NCBI RefSeq assembly: GCF_008764295.1
Contig: NZ_VTQX01000001.1
Location: 124,001 to 188,000 of the forward strand
Source of the DNA: Bacillus methanolicus
GTDB lineage: Bacteria > Bacillota > Bacilli > Bacillales > Cytobacillaceae
Direction: 5' to 3'
Length of the DNA stretch: 64,000 bases
Of this stretch, positions 42,007 through 51,120 are shown in pieces. The notes below the pieces were generated by a model. That model saw only the letters and a program-made list of their open reading frames with translations, was not told the DNA's origin and did not search any database. Position numbers and translations under genes: made by a program. The stretch's first letter is position 1. The number at the start of each line of letters is the position of its first letter.

Positions 42007-43065
42007 TTGTCCAGTATTTTCACAAAGCGGATGGCACTGATTGTTTTAATTGTAATCCTCGTCGCTGCCCTTCTTTATTTTATTCTACCTGTATCAGTTC
42101 CACTGATCGTAGCTTTCATAACAGCTCTATTTTTGCATCCAGTTGTTAAATGGCTGCGCAAAAAGACGAAATTAAATCAACAGCTTGCAGTATTAAGTGT
42201 ATTCCTACTTTTTCTATTATTCATTGGAGTTAGTGGCTATTTTGTGACAACAAAAGTGGTGACAGAAATTATTAGACTTGTCGAAAACGCTCCACTATAC
42301 ATCAATGAAATTACGAAAGCTTGGCTTAATATTGAAAAAGACTTTGCAAATGCAGCAAAAGATATGCCTAGAGAAGTGGTTAATGAAATTAGTAATCAAA
42401 TTCAAAGCTTCCTTAATAAAACAAGAAACGATCTTGTTGCATATGTCAATATCGATACGGTAAAATCGCTATTAACAAATATTCCAAACTATTTAGTGAG
42501 CTTCCTTGTTTATTTAATTGCCCTTTTCTTGTTCTTGCTTGAACTTCCGAGGCTCCGTGAAGGAATGTATTCCTTCTTAAAGGAAAAAACTGCACAAAAA
42601 GTTCAGTTTATGACATCAAGACTTTCTTTCGTCATTTTCGGATTCTTTAAGGCACAATTTTTAGTGAGTATTATTATTTTCGTCGTTTCTCTAATCGGCT
42701 TATTCTTTATTAAGCCTGAAGTTGCTTTAATAATGTCGCTTATCATTTGGGTAATTGACTTTATCCCGATTATCGGCTCAATCGTGATTCTAGGACCTTG
42801 GGCGCTCTTTTATTTAATTACAGGGGACATTTCGCATGGTACACAATTAGCAGTTCTCGCAGCTGTATTGTTAATCATTCGCAGAACGGTAGAACCGAAG
42901 GTAATGGGAAGTCATATTGGATTATCACCTTTAGCAACATTAATTGCCATGTATCTCGGATTAAAAATCCTCGGCATTCTTGGCTTCGTAATCGGACCAT
43001 TATTGCTAATCGCCTTTAATTCTGCAAAAGAGGCTGGCATTATAAAAATGAATTTCAAAATTTAA
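42007..43065 (+). CDS. AI-2E transporter / PerM-family membrane protein
   Basis: A 352-residue polytopic protein of the AI-2E exporter (PerM/YtvI) family. Eight hydrophobic segments are seen, with family motifs LPVSVPLIVAFITALFLHPV near the N-terminus, LIIWVIDFIPIIGSIVILGP and the C-terminal RRTVEPKVMGSHIGLSPLA. The substrate is not known for Bacillus members; some relatives act as Na+/H+ antiporters. TTG start at 42,007 with AAAGGGG seven bases upstream; an in-frame TTG at 41,974 is less likely. It is convergent with ctaM. Confidence 0.9.
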   Translation: MSSIFTKRMALIVLIVILVAALLYFILPVSVPLIVAFITALFLHPVVKWLRKKTKLNQQLAVLSVFLLFLLFIGVSGYFVTTKVVTEIIRLVENAPLYINEITKAWLNIEKDFANAAKDMPREVVNEISNQIQSFLNKTRNDLVAYVNIDTVKSLLTNIPNYLVSFLVYLIALFLFLLELPRLREGMYSFLKEKTAQKVQFMTSRLSFVIFGFFKAQFLVSIIIFVVSLIGLFFIKPEVALIMSLIIWVIDFIPIIGSIVILGPWALFYLITGDISHGTQLAVLAAVLLIIRRTVEPKVMGSHIGLSPLATLIAMYLGLKILGILGFVIGPLLLIAFNSAKEAGIIKMNFKI

Positions 43066-43096
43066 AGTTTATTGAAAAAAATAAAGATCAATAAAA

Positions 43097-43137
43097 AACA
43101 GCTCCAAAGTCTGTTAAAAAGACTTCGGAGCTGTTTT
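43097..43137. terminator. Bidirectional terminator between the transporter and ctaM
   Basis: Arms AACAGCTCC-A-AAGTC and GACTT-C-GGAGCTGTT with a 9-nt loop; A-run before and T-run after. Confidence 0.92.
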
Positions 43138-43138
43138 T

Positions 43139-43606
43139 TTATATCCCTAAAATCGCTTTAATAACCGATGTTGTTTCTCCACCATGGTAAAACACATAAA
43201 GGAGTAGATAGACAGCCACACCAGTAATCGCTGTAAAAAACCAAATAATGCTTGTAATCGGTCCTATTTTGCGATGCACCGCATATTTCTTTTGGTAGCC
43301 GGTAACAAGAGATATAATCCCAAGAACCGCTCCAACTGTAGCTAATGTAATATGGAAAATAAGAAAGATCGTGTAATAAATTTTAATATCATCGGGGCCG
43401 CCAAATGCAGTATTTCCAACGAAAATCGTTCTGGAAGCATAAATAATAAAGAAAATGATCGCAAAAATGGCTGCTAAAAACATCGTTTTTTGGTGAGCTT
43501 CTCTCTTCCCTTTTTTTATTTGGCTCCAACCAATGGCCACTGTTATTGCGCTTAAAATAATAAAAGTCGTACTGATTGTCGGTAAAATAGGTAAAGTAAA
43601 ATTCAT
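43139..43606 (-). CDS. ctaM: DUF420 membrane protein, cytochrome oxidase maturation factor CtaM-like
   Basis: A 155-residue four- or five-helix membrane protein of DUF420. In Staphylococcus aureus the DUF420 protein CtaM is needed for function of haem A-containing oxidase; B. subtilis has YozB. Conserved His positions are in FLIFHITLATVGAV, AVHRKIGPI and YVFYHGGETTS, which could bind haem or copper. The location beside ctaG and ctaCDEF supports the role. GAAAGGAAAAAAGAG precedes the ATG. Confidence 0.88.
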   Translation of the reverse strand: MNFTLPILPTISTTFIILSAITVAIGWSQIKKGKREAHQKTMFLAAIFAIIFFIIYASRTIFVGNTAFGGPDDIKIYYTIFLIFHITLATVGAVLGIISLVTGYQKKYAVHRKIGPITSIIWFFTAITGVAVYLLLYVFYHGGETTSVIKAILGI

Positions 43607-43852
43607 CTCTTTTTTCCTTTCTTAATATCCAAATAAGTAAATGTCAAACCTCAATCCAAAGCAATTAGAGGAGAACCGTGCTCATTACAATAAATTAATT
43701 TTAGTAGACTACCATCATATTTTCAATCTTAAGATAGAAAAACAACAAAATTGTACTATTTTTGTCATATTTATTGTGGTAAATGTGATTTTTTTAACTG
43801 ATTCTATTTACTTCTATTAGAATATAAGGAACAAGCAGAGGGTGCGCTCATA

Positions 43853-43876
43853 AAAAAAGCACCCGGCTAAGGTGCC
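43853..43876 (-). terminator. Terminator after ctaG
   Basis: Stem GCACC / GGTGC with a 7-nt loop and seven T on the minus strand, just after the ctaG stop. Confidence 0.82.
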
Positions 43877-43882
43877 AATTGT

Positions 43883-44785
43883 TTATTTAATGGTTTGTGG
43901 ATCTAGTAAATGCAACTCAGGCTCAGATTCCTCTTGCTCTCTTCTATACCATTCAAAGAACACTTGAAATAATACTACACCATAAACGATTTCTTGAATA
44001 ACTTTCATAAGTACCCCGCCTAATTGCTGATCATGAAGCAATGACATGGAATTAAACATTTCAGGTCCACTCAAGTTTAACCCTGATAAGACAGTTGGTG
44101 AAACACAAAGCTCAAGAGCTTGAGCCCAAGAACTTGGATCGGAAAAAGTTGCATACATTGGAACATCAGCAAAAATAATTAATGCACATGCAGGTGTTAA
44201 CAATACACCATCAGCAAATATGTAGCCAATCTTCTTTACTCCGCTTAATCTCTTTTCACCTTCCACTTGATTAACGAGTGGCCACCACATGAAGGTCGCC
44301 ATTAAAAACAGCAGAATCGTATAGGATGTGTGGAGCAACATATCTGTCTTGATAACATCAAAGATCAATGGGATATGATAAAATGAAAAGATCCCATTAA
44401 AAAGAATTAAAGCAATGATTGGTTTTGTAAAAAATTTGAATAGTGGCCGAATAATAGGAAAACCTAATATCTTTTTCCAGATCCACTGTGGAGTTCCTAC
44501 TATAAATAGTGGTGGAATAATCAAATATAAGACAGCCATCTGAATCATGTGAGCATAAAACATAAGATGACTTAGTAGGTCAATTGGTGAACCTTTGATG
44601 ATATATAAAAGAATAACCCCTGTTGAAAAAAGGATGCCTTGTCTTGTTGTTAATGGTTCTGAATCGTTAATACGTTTTCTCCATATGATCGTGATGAGAA
44701 AATAAGCAGCTAACAATGCAACCATTGCCAAAAAGAAATATGGACTCCATAACGCTTGAAAACCAAACATATCTAAAGATAACAT
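43883..44785 (-). CDS. ctaG: Cytochrome c oxidase assembly factor CtaG (Bacillus type)
   Basis: A 300-residue membrane protein of the caa3_CtaG family with seven hydrophobic helices, thought to help copper-centre assembly of caa3 oxidase in Bacillus (unrelated to Cox11-type CtaG). Motifs: GSPIDLLSHLMFYAHMIQM, with His residues, IPPLFIVGTPQWIWKK, FYHIPLIFDVIKTDMLLH and LLHDQQLGGVLMKVIQE. It follows ctaF, separated by a terminator, and has its own promoter candidate. ATG with GAGGTGATGGG upstream. Confidence 0.93.
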   Translation of the reverse strand: MLSLDMFGFQALWSPYFFLAMVALLAAYFLITIIWRKRINDSEPLTTRQGILFSTGVILLYIIKGSPIDLLSHLMFYAHMIQMAVLYLIIPPLFIVGTPQWIWKKILGFPIIRPLFKFFTKPIIALILFNGIFSFYHIPLIFDVIKTDMLLHTSYTILLFLMATFMWWPLVNQVEGEKRLSGVKKIGYIFADGVLLTPACALIIFADVPMYATFSDPSSWAQALELCVSPTVLSGLNLSGPEMFNSMSLLHDQQLGGVLMKVIQEIVYGVVLFQVFFEWYRREQEESEPELHLLDPQTIK

Positions 44786-44848
44786 TTTGACCCATCACCT
44801 CTGTAATTTCCTTTTTCATTTCTCTTTAAGTGTAAATACTACGTTAAT

Positions 44849-44867
44849 ATTATAACTCAAAGAGTTA
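44849..44867 (-). promoter_or_regulatory. ctaG promoter -10 with overlapping palindrome
   Basis: On the minus strand TATAAT (44,854-44,849) is overlapped by the perfect palindrome TAACTC-TTT-GAGTTA (44,853-44,867). No good -35 is seen. The overlap suggests that a dimeric regulator could control ctaG. The rest of the ctaF-ctaG gap (to 45,040) is AT-rich with nothing else I can support. Confidence 0.45.
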
Positions 44868-45040
44868 AAAAGTTCTCCACTTCAAACGAAAGCAATCGTT
44901 TCCTTAGTTAAAAGCATTGATAAAAAATATTATCAACTAAATGTTTTTAGTTTTTTTGTGACATATTGCTTTCACGACGCCTTTCAGTTATCACCAAAAT
45001 GTATCCTAAAACCAAACCGACATATAACTAAACTTAGCAA

Positions 45041-45071
45041 AAAGAAAATCGGCCAATTATTAGCCGATTTT
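45041..45071 (-). terminator. Terminator of the ctaCDEF operon
   Basis: Perfect 9-bp stem AAAATCGGC / GCCGATTTT, 9-nt loop, followed on the minus strand by CTTTTTGC; ten bases after the ctaF stop. Confidence 0.9.
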
Positions 45072-45080
45072 CAAATGAAT

Positions 45081-45413
45081 TTACCACCAAACAATCGTCA
45101 CAAATGCGAGGACTGTTATTAAGCCAACAAGCAGGCCAGAATACAAAAATAGCGCTGGTGCTTCATGACCTTTATGGCTCATGTGCATAAAATAATAAAG
45201 CTGAAAGACCACTTGGACTGCTGCAAGCAACAGAATAAATGGAACAGTAAACCAACCTGACATTCCCGCTCCAACCGCTACAAAAGCAATGATTGTTAAG
45301 AAGATCATCAAAGTAAAGGTAATTACCTGATGTCTCATTTCTTCTGCATTCTTTTTACGGCGATAAGCGATATCTACAGTCGCATTTCCCGTATTCGTCT
45401 GATTATTTTCCAT
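45081..45413 (-). CDS. ctaF: Cytochrome caa3 oxidase subunit IV
   Basis: A 110-residue protein with three transmembrane helices, the small subunit of the caa3-type cytochrome c oxidase. It has the COX4-family pattern VFQLYYFMHMSHKGHEAP between helices two and three. Last gene of the operon, four bases after ctaE, followed by a terminator. Confidence 0.94.
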   Translation of the reverse strand: MENNQTNTGNATVDIAYRRKKNAEEMRHQVITFTLMIFLTIIAFVAVGAGMSGWFTVPFILLLAAVQVVFQLYYFMHMSHKGHEAPALFLYSGLLVGLITVLAFVTIVWW

Positions 45414-45416
45414 AGT

Positions 45417-46046
45417 TTATCCCACCATTCCCATTAGATATACTACAGAGAAGATAAACACCCATACAACATCGATGAAATGCCAATATAGACTAGCAAC
45501 ATAAAATTTTGGTGCATTGTATAGACTTAATCCTCTTTTCGCATTCCTTACCATTAATGTGATAATCCACGCTAAACCAAAGGCAACGTGTGCGCCGTGA
45601 AAGCCAACTAACGTGTAGAATGCTGAACCAAAGGCGCTACTAGTAAATGTATGACCATAGTGGTGTACATAATGATAAAACTCATAAATTTCAAGAGCAA
45701 GGAAACCGAAGCCTAGTATGACGGTAATCCCAAGCCATAGCTGCATCTTTTTAAATTCAAAGTTTTTCATGTGGTACATTGCATATACGCTCGTTAGTGA
45801 ACTCGTTAAAAGAATCATGGTCATTAAAAATGCTAACGGTATTTCAAATAAATCCTTAGCTAATGCGTGATCCGGTCCTGGAACCTTGTCTTTTAATGCG
45901 AGATAGGTTGCAAAGAGAGAGGCAAAAAGAACAGTCTCTCCGCCAAGGAACAACCAGAAACCAAGGAATTTATTTTTTGCTTCAAGGGTTTGCTTTTCAG
46001 GCGAAGCAGGCCATTTTTCAAGTGTCATTTTTTCTTCAGCGTGCAT
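45417..46046 (-). CDS. ctaE: Cytochrome caa3 oxidase subunit III
   Basis: A 209-residue membrane subunit with five helices. Motifs: NKFLGFWLFLGGETVLFASL, a conserved acidic residue in helix, LVGFHGAHVAFGLAWII and YWHFIDVVWVFIFSVVYL. It stabilises subunit I and guides O2 entry. Its ATG overlaps the ctaD stop (TAATG), showing tight coupling. Confidence 0.96.
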   Translation of the reverse strand: MHAEEKMTLEKWPASPEKQTLEAKNKFLGFWLFLGGETVLFASLFATYLALKDKVPGPDHALAKDLFEIPLAFLMTMILLTSSLTSVYAMYHMKNFEFKKMQLWLGITVILGFGFLALEIYEFYHYVHHYGHTFTSSAFGSAFYTLVGFHGAHVAFGLAWIITLMVRNAKRGLSLYNAPKFYVASLYWHFIDVVWVFIFSVVYLMGMVG

Positions 46047-47914
46047 TATGCCTTAACCCCCTTATCATCTTCATCGATCAATTCTTCCTTATGAATATGG
46101 AAGCCATGATCATCTTTTACAGAACGTAGGAACATTGATCCGAACGTGATTAACAATCCAATTATAAGAACCGGCAAGCCCCATCCATAATCTAAGCGGT
46201 ACATCGCACCGAATGCTGCCACAAATAACCCAAAGGAAATAACGAAAGGAATGAAAGACGCATTTGGCATATGAATGTCTCCTAACGGTTCTGCTGGAGT
46301 CATTCCTTTTTTCCCTTCCATTTTTTCAATCCAAAGCGGGTCTAAACCACGTACTAATGGAAGTTGTTTAAAGTTATAGAATGGTGGTGGAGATGGGATT
46401 GCCCATTCAAGTGTTCTACCATCACCCCAAGGGTCATTGCCAACTTTTTCATTTTTAACAGTTGTTATAATGATGTTAATCACTAATACCACAGTTGCAG
46501 CAGCCATAAAGAAGGCGCCTACTGTACTAACAAAGTTCCCTGTTTCCAGACCTTGACCTTCAAGGAATGTGAAAATACGTCTTGGCATTCCCCATAGCCC
46601 TAAGAAATGTTGGATAAAGAAAGTCAAATGGAAACCAATGAAGAATAACCAGAACGTAATTTTACCTAAAGTTTCATTTAACATCGTACCAAACATTTTA
46701 GGCCAATAGAATGCGGTCCCAGCTAGGATTGCAAATACTACTCCACCGACAATTACATAGTGGAAATGAGCGACTACAAAATACGTATCATGGTATTGAT
46801 AGTCAGCTGCTGCACTTGCTAACATTACCCCTGTAACTCCTCCCATTAAGAATGAAGGAATAAAGGCTACAGCATAGTACATCGGCGTCGTAAATTTGAT
46901 ACTTCCTCCCCACATCGTAAAGAGCCAGTTAAATATCTTTATACCTGTCGGTACAGCAATCGCCATCGTTGCAACAGCAAAGATCGCATTGGCAATCGGA
47001 CCAAGACCAACCGTGAACATATGGTGAGCCCAAACCATGAATCCTAAAAAGCCGATTAAGACTGTCGCGAATACCATTGAGGAGTATCCGAATAGTCTCT
47101 TTCTAGAGAAGACAGGAATAATTTCTGAGAAAATACCAAACGCTGGTAAAACAAGAATATATACTTCCGGATGTCCAAAAATCCAGAATAAATGCTCCCA
47201 AATAATCGTGTTACCACCTGCAGCAGTAACAAAGAAATTAGAGCCAAATAGTCTATCAAACATTAACAAGAAAATTCCAACTGTTAATGGTGGAAATGCA
47301 AATAAAATAAGGGCAGATGCGACAAATGTTGTCCATGTAAACAACGGCATGCGCATATAAGTCATCCCAGGCGCACGCATGTTAATGATTGTGACAAGGA
47401 AGTTAATTCCTCCCATTAACGTACCAGCACCAGATATTTGCAGACCTAATAGATAGAAATCTATTCCATGCCCTTCAGATGCAAGAGATAATGAAGCATA
47501 TGACGTCCACCCTGCATCAGGCGCTCCACCTAAAAACCAAGATAGATTTAAGAATACTCCTCCAAAGAAGAATAACCAAAAACCAAGCGCATTAATGAAA
47601 GGAAACGCTACATCGCGAGCACCGATTTGCAACGGCATAATTGCGTTCATAAATCCAAATAACAATGGCATTGCTGCCAAGAAAATCATCGTCGTACCGT
47701 GCATTGTCAAAATTTGATTATACATACCAGCACTAACGAAATCACTGTTCGGTACCGCTAGCTGAATTCGGATAAACATTGCTTCGAGGCCACCGACAAC
47801 GAAAAAGAATCCCCCTGCAATTAAGTAAAGGACTGCAATTTTCTTGTGGTCAACCGTTGTTAAATAGTCCCAAACGGTTGCTCCGAACCCCTTTTTTTGA
47901 GCGTACGTACTCAC
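46046..47914 (-). CDS. ctaD: Cytochrome caa3 oxidase subunit I
   Basis: Catalytic subunit of the haem-copper oxidase: haem a, haem a3 and CuB, 622 residues and about 14 helices. Visible: MHGTTMIFLAAMPLLFGFMN with a haem ligand His, HLFWIFGHPEVYILVLPAFG with the CuB His and cross-linked Tyr, VWAHHMFTVGLGP with the CuB His pair, and TYFVVAHFHYVIVGG with haem ligands. The extra C-terminal helices are typical of the Bacillus caa3 enzyme. Ribosome binding site GGGAGG precedes the ATG. Confidence 0.97.
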   Translation of the reverse strand: MSTYAQKKGFGATVWDYLTTVDHKKIAVLYLIAGGFFFVVGGLEAMFIRIQLAVPNSDFVSAGMYNQILTMHGTTMIFLAAMPLLFGFMNAIMPLQIGARDVAFPFINALGFWLFFFGGVFLNLSWFLGGAPDAGWTSYASLSLASEGHGIDFYLLGLQISGAGTLMGGINFLVTIINMRAPGMTYMRMPLFTWTTFVASALILFAFPPLTVGIFLLMFDRLFGSNFFVTAAGGNTIIWEHLFWIFGHPEVYILVLPAFGIFSEIIPVFSRKRLFGYSSMVFATVLIGFLGFMVWAHHMFTVGLGPIANAIFAVATMAIAVPTGIKIFNWLFTMWGGSIKFTTPMYYAVAFIPSFLMGGVTGVMLASAAADYQYHDTYFVVAHFHYVIVGGVVFAILAGTAFYWPKMFGTMLNETLGKITFWLFFIGFHLTFFIQHFLGLWGMPRRIFTFLEGQGLETGNFVSTVGAFFMAAATVVLVINIIITTVKNEKVGNDPWGDGRTLEWAIPSPPPFYNFKQLPLVRGLDPLWIEKMEGKKGMTPAEPLGDIHMPNASFIPFVISFGLFVAAFGAMYRLDYGWGLPVLIIGLLITFGSMFLRSVKDDHGFHIHKEELIDEDDKGVKA

Positions 47915-48016
47915 AATTTTACCTCCCTTTGAAAACTAATCCCCTTGCTATACAATCACAATATAATTAAGGTTTTGTATCGTTGTAATTTGTCGCTCTT
48001 CTATATGAGAAGACGA

Positions 48017-49087
48017 CTATTCTTTTACCTTTAACTCCATTAAATAAGCAGTTAATGCATCAATTTGCTTAGGTGTTAATTCTCCATATGTCCCAGACAT
48101 TTTATTTCCTGGCTTAAGCGTTTCTGGATCTTCCAACCACTTTTTAATGTTTTCTTCATTATTCTCTAGAATCCCCGCAACATATGCTCTGTCAGCAAAA
48201 TCTGTTAAATTTGGAGCAACGCGAGCTGCTTCTGGAGAAGCATTGTTTGGTGTGATCGCATGACATCCGATACAGCTTTGATTGAAAAGTTCTTGCCCTT
48301 CTTGAGCTAGAGCTGTTTCCGGTTGAACCGGTTCTTCGATTCCTTGCATGGATGCAACCCATTGATCAAATTCGTCACTAGAAATGGCTCTTACTTTAAA
48401 ATCCATTAAAGCATGGGATGGACCGCAAAGCTCAGCACATTTTCCATAGAATAGCTCATTGGCCTTTTCTGCACCTTTGGAATCAAATTGCAACCAAAAC
48501 TTATTAATATTATCTGTATTTGTATCCATCTTTCCACCAACTGACGGAATCCAGAAGGAATGCTTTACATCAGATGCTTTTAAGTTAAAATAAACCCTCT
48601 GATCTGTAGGAACCACTAACTCCTGACTTGTAACAATCTCTTCGTTTGGATACTCAAATTCCCACCAATAAAGACTAGCACGTACGTTTATTACTAGTGC
48701 ATCCGTCTTTCCATCTTCATTTACCTCGTCCATGGCAGAAACATCAGCAAGTCTAAAGGTTTCAATTACCGTTGGAACAGCTAAAACAAGTAATAATAGA
48801 ATTGGAATAACAGTCCATATGATTTCTAATTTATGACTACCTTCCACTTGTTTAGGAATTTGTTCATCTTTGCGTTTAAAACGGAAAACGACAATGAGAA
48901 AGATGATGGTTACAACTGCAATTACCCCAACCATAATAATCGTACTTAATTGCATGAGATCATATTGTCTCTGGGCAACCTCACCAGCTGGCTGGAGAGT
49001 TGATAAGTACGGCTTGCCGCAACCGGAAAGAATGAGCGCCATTAACGCTAATAATGAGAACAGACGCCATTTTGCTAGCTTTTTCAT
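48017..49087 (-). CDS. ctaC: Cytochrome caa3 oxidase subunit II with fused cytochrome c domain
   Basis: A 356-residue lipoprotein (lipobox LILSGCGKPY, Cys23). Two transmembrane helices (about 50-70 and 90-110) follow. The CuA domain has FYGKCAELCGPSHALMDF, holding the two Cys, His and Met ligands, plus the earlier KHSFWIPSVGG His. A C-terminal cytochrome c domain carries CIGCHAIT and the axial Met in NKMSGTYGEL. The fused cytochrome c is the defining feature of caa3 oxidase. First gene of ctaCDEF. AAGAGGGGT lies upstream of the ATG. Confidence 0.97.
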   Translation of the reverse strand: MKKLAKWRLFSLLALMALILSGCGKPYLSTLQPAGEVAQRQYDLMQLSTIIMVGVIAVVTIIFLIVVFRFKRKDEQIPKQVEGSHKLEIIWTVIPILLLLVLAVPTVIETFRLADVSAMDEVNEDGKTDALVINVRASLYWWEFEYPNEEIVTSQELVVPTDQRVYFNLKASDVKHSFWIPSVGGKMDTNTDNINKFWLQFDSKGAEKANELFYGKCAELCGPSHALMDFKVRAISSDEFDQWVASMQGIEEPVQPETALAQEGQELFNQSCIGCHAITPNNASPEAARVAPNLTDFADRAYVAGILENNEENIKKWLEDPETLKPGNKMSGTYGELTPKQIDALTAYLMELKVKE

Positions 49088-49424
49088 AGCTTGAACATAC
49101 CCCTCTTTCGTAAAAAAATAATTGAATTTGGATGAGTAAATTTCACAAAGTCAACTTATTTAACAAAACGAATACGATTCCAATGAAATGGTCAAGAATT
49201 TCATATACACTTCTTGCTAAATTAATGTCTGATTCGGAAGTCGTTATCATCAGCCGTGCTTTATGAAATAAACTCTCCCTGAAAATTTTATAGATAAATC
49301 CCCTTTACTAAAATAGCGTAAAGAAAAATTCTCCCAATAATTAATGGTTCATTTTAGATGTACTATAATTTTGTTTAATCTAAAGTGGAATTTCTTATGT
49401 AAGCGACAAAATGCTGTAACATGA
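49088..49424. other. Intergenic region ctaB-ctaC with possible regulatory sites
   Basis: About 337 bp upstream of ctaC. On the minus strand TTGACC near 49,190 starts a possible promoter with a poor -10 (TATTCG). Near 49,150 TTTGTGAAAT resembles the ResD-binding consensus (TTTGTGAAT), which would fit ResDE control of cta genes in Bacillus. I see no terminator after ctaB, so some ctaCDEF transcription may start at the ctaB promoter. Confidence 0.35.
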
Positions 49425-50351
49425 TTACACAAGTGTGACAATTACCATAGCTACAAACATAATCGTCATATATTGTAGAGAGTATACAAACATTGACCTT
49501 GCCCACTTCATGTCATCTTTTTTGCGATAACCATTAATACCAATTAACAACCAGCCTATATTTAATAGGGTAGCTAGTATTAAGAAAGGTATACCTAGCG
49601 AAGTTAATAAAAATGGTATTGGAAATAATATGATGACCCAAGCAAGGATATGTTTTTTCGTTACATCAAACCCCTTTACTACAGGGAGCATCGGGATACC
49701 AGCTGCCCTATATTCATCTACTCTTCGCATTGCTAATGCATAAAAATGAGGTGGCTGCCAGGCAAACATGATTAAAAACAAACTCCATGCAATGACATCA
49801 AGACTTGGATCTACAGCAGCCCATCCGATTAGAGGAGGAACAGCACCTGAAATACTACCAATAATCGTATTAGAAATTAATCTCCTTTTACTCCACATCG
49901 TATACAAAAACACATAGCTTACGATCCCTACAATCCCAAGCAGAGTAGCTGTAAACGTTGTCAGTAGAAGAGAAAGAACTCCTAAAACAATAAAGCCAAT
50001 TCCGAGTAGCAACGTAATTGTCGGACTTATCTTTCCAGTTACCGTTGGCCTCGCCTTTGTTCGCTCCATTAAAGGATCAATATCCCTATCGTAGAAATTA
50101 TTGATGGCGCAGGAACCGGCAATAATAAGAGCTGAACCTATAAGTGTATAAAGAACAATATCAAGATTGGCTAAAAATCTTGCTTCGGTAAAATAAAGTG
50201 CCAACCAAAGACCAGTAAAAGTAGTAATCATATTTGAATTTACAATTCCGACTTTTATCAGCGCTAAAAAATCCTTCCATGCACTTGTTTTTGGTATCAC
50301 CGCTTCTACATTACGCGATGGCACTTCATTTAAAGCCCTCAAATTACTCAT
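49425..50351 (-). CDS. ctaB: Protohaem IX farnesyltransferase (haem O synthase)
   Basis: UbiA-family membrane prenyltransferase (308 residues, about nine helices) that adds a farnesyl group to haem B to give haem O. The two Asp-rich substrate motifs are NNFYDRDIDPLMERTKARP and YALAMRRVDEYRAAGIPMLP. Upstream motif KVGIVNSNMITTFTG is family-typical. TAGGAGG lies eight bases before the ATG at 50,351; a longer frame to 50,411 is unsupported. It works with CtaA, encoded divergently. Confidence 0.96.
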   Translation of the reverse strand: MSNLRALNEVPSRNVEAVIPKTSAWKDFLALIKVGIVNSNMITTFTGLWLALYFTEARFLANLDIVLYTLIGSALIIAGSCAINNFYDRDIDPLMERTKARPTVTGKISPTITLLLGIGFIVLGVLSLLLTTFTATLLGIVGIVSYVFLYTMWSKRRLISNTIIGSISGAVPPLIGWAAVDPSLDVIAWSLFLIMFAWQPPHFYALAMRRVDEYRAAGIPMLPVVKGFDVTKKHILAWVIILFPIPFLLTSLGIPFLILATLLNIGWLLIGINGYRKKDDMKWARSMFVYSLQYMTIMFVAMVIVTLV

Positions 50352-51120
50352 TTTTCTTCCTCCTAATGACCTGTCACGAAGACATCTTAAAGATGTTCGG
50401 GCAACTATCAATAATCCCGTTCTTGATCAATGTATTTCCAACGGAGACGAGGGTATCCTTTCAAATTTTTTTCAGGATAATTTTTTCACTATTTACATAG
50501 TGTTAATGTTATTTAATAACCGTATTTAATAAGGTTTCCTGTCTCTTTATTAAACCATATTTTAGCATGAACTGTGAACTTTTTTTGAATATTTTTTGCC
50601 TAATTTGTGAACTTTGGATAAAACTTCTATTTTTACTTGTTATTTTCTTACAATAACAATGTAATAAACTTAAAAATAGTATCCTTAATATTATGTATGC
50701 ATCCAAAAATGAATCGAGATTCTCCTGTTATAACACAAGTTAAACCAGTATGAAATTTACTCTTATATATTTCTAGCAAACTCTTATTCATTTTGCAACC
50801 TTTTTACTATAATAACCTTGTTTAATTTACATACCATTGTAAATTTCGTTATTTTTGTGTACTATCAAAAAAGTGGTGAAAAAAAAAGAGGTAAATCTGT
50901 TCTTTTGCTAAAATATTCGTTATATTGTTTACAAACAGTTTTCTTTGAAAGCAAAATGAATTTTTTATGATAGAACTTTTTCTTTTCTTTAATGAAAACC
51001 CCATAATTTATTATTTCTAAATGATAATAAAATTTCTTCAGAAATTCTTTTTTGTTTACTACTAAAAAAGCGTTCTCTTACAAATGACAAATTGATCTTA
51101 ATTAAAGTAGGTGTTTTAAA
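50352..51120. promoter_or_regulatory. Divergent control region ctaB / ctaA
   Basis: About 770 bp, very AT-rich. Three symmetric sites stand out: ACATCTT-T-AAGATGT in the ctaB leader (near 50,380-50,395), CACTAT-TTAC-ATAGTG (50,487-50,502) and TGTTTACAAACA (50,926-50,937). In B. subtilis this region carries ResD-dependent and CcpA-influenced promoters; these palindromes are candidates for such binding but do not match one consensus cleanly. No coding frame here is supported. Confidence 0.45.

Noticed and set aside
50509-50706. Minus-strand 65-residue frame between ctaB and ctaA
   Set aside because: AT-rich control region, no ribosome binding site, Ser/Lys/Leu composition typical of chance frames.
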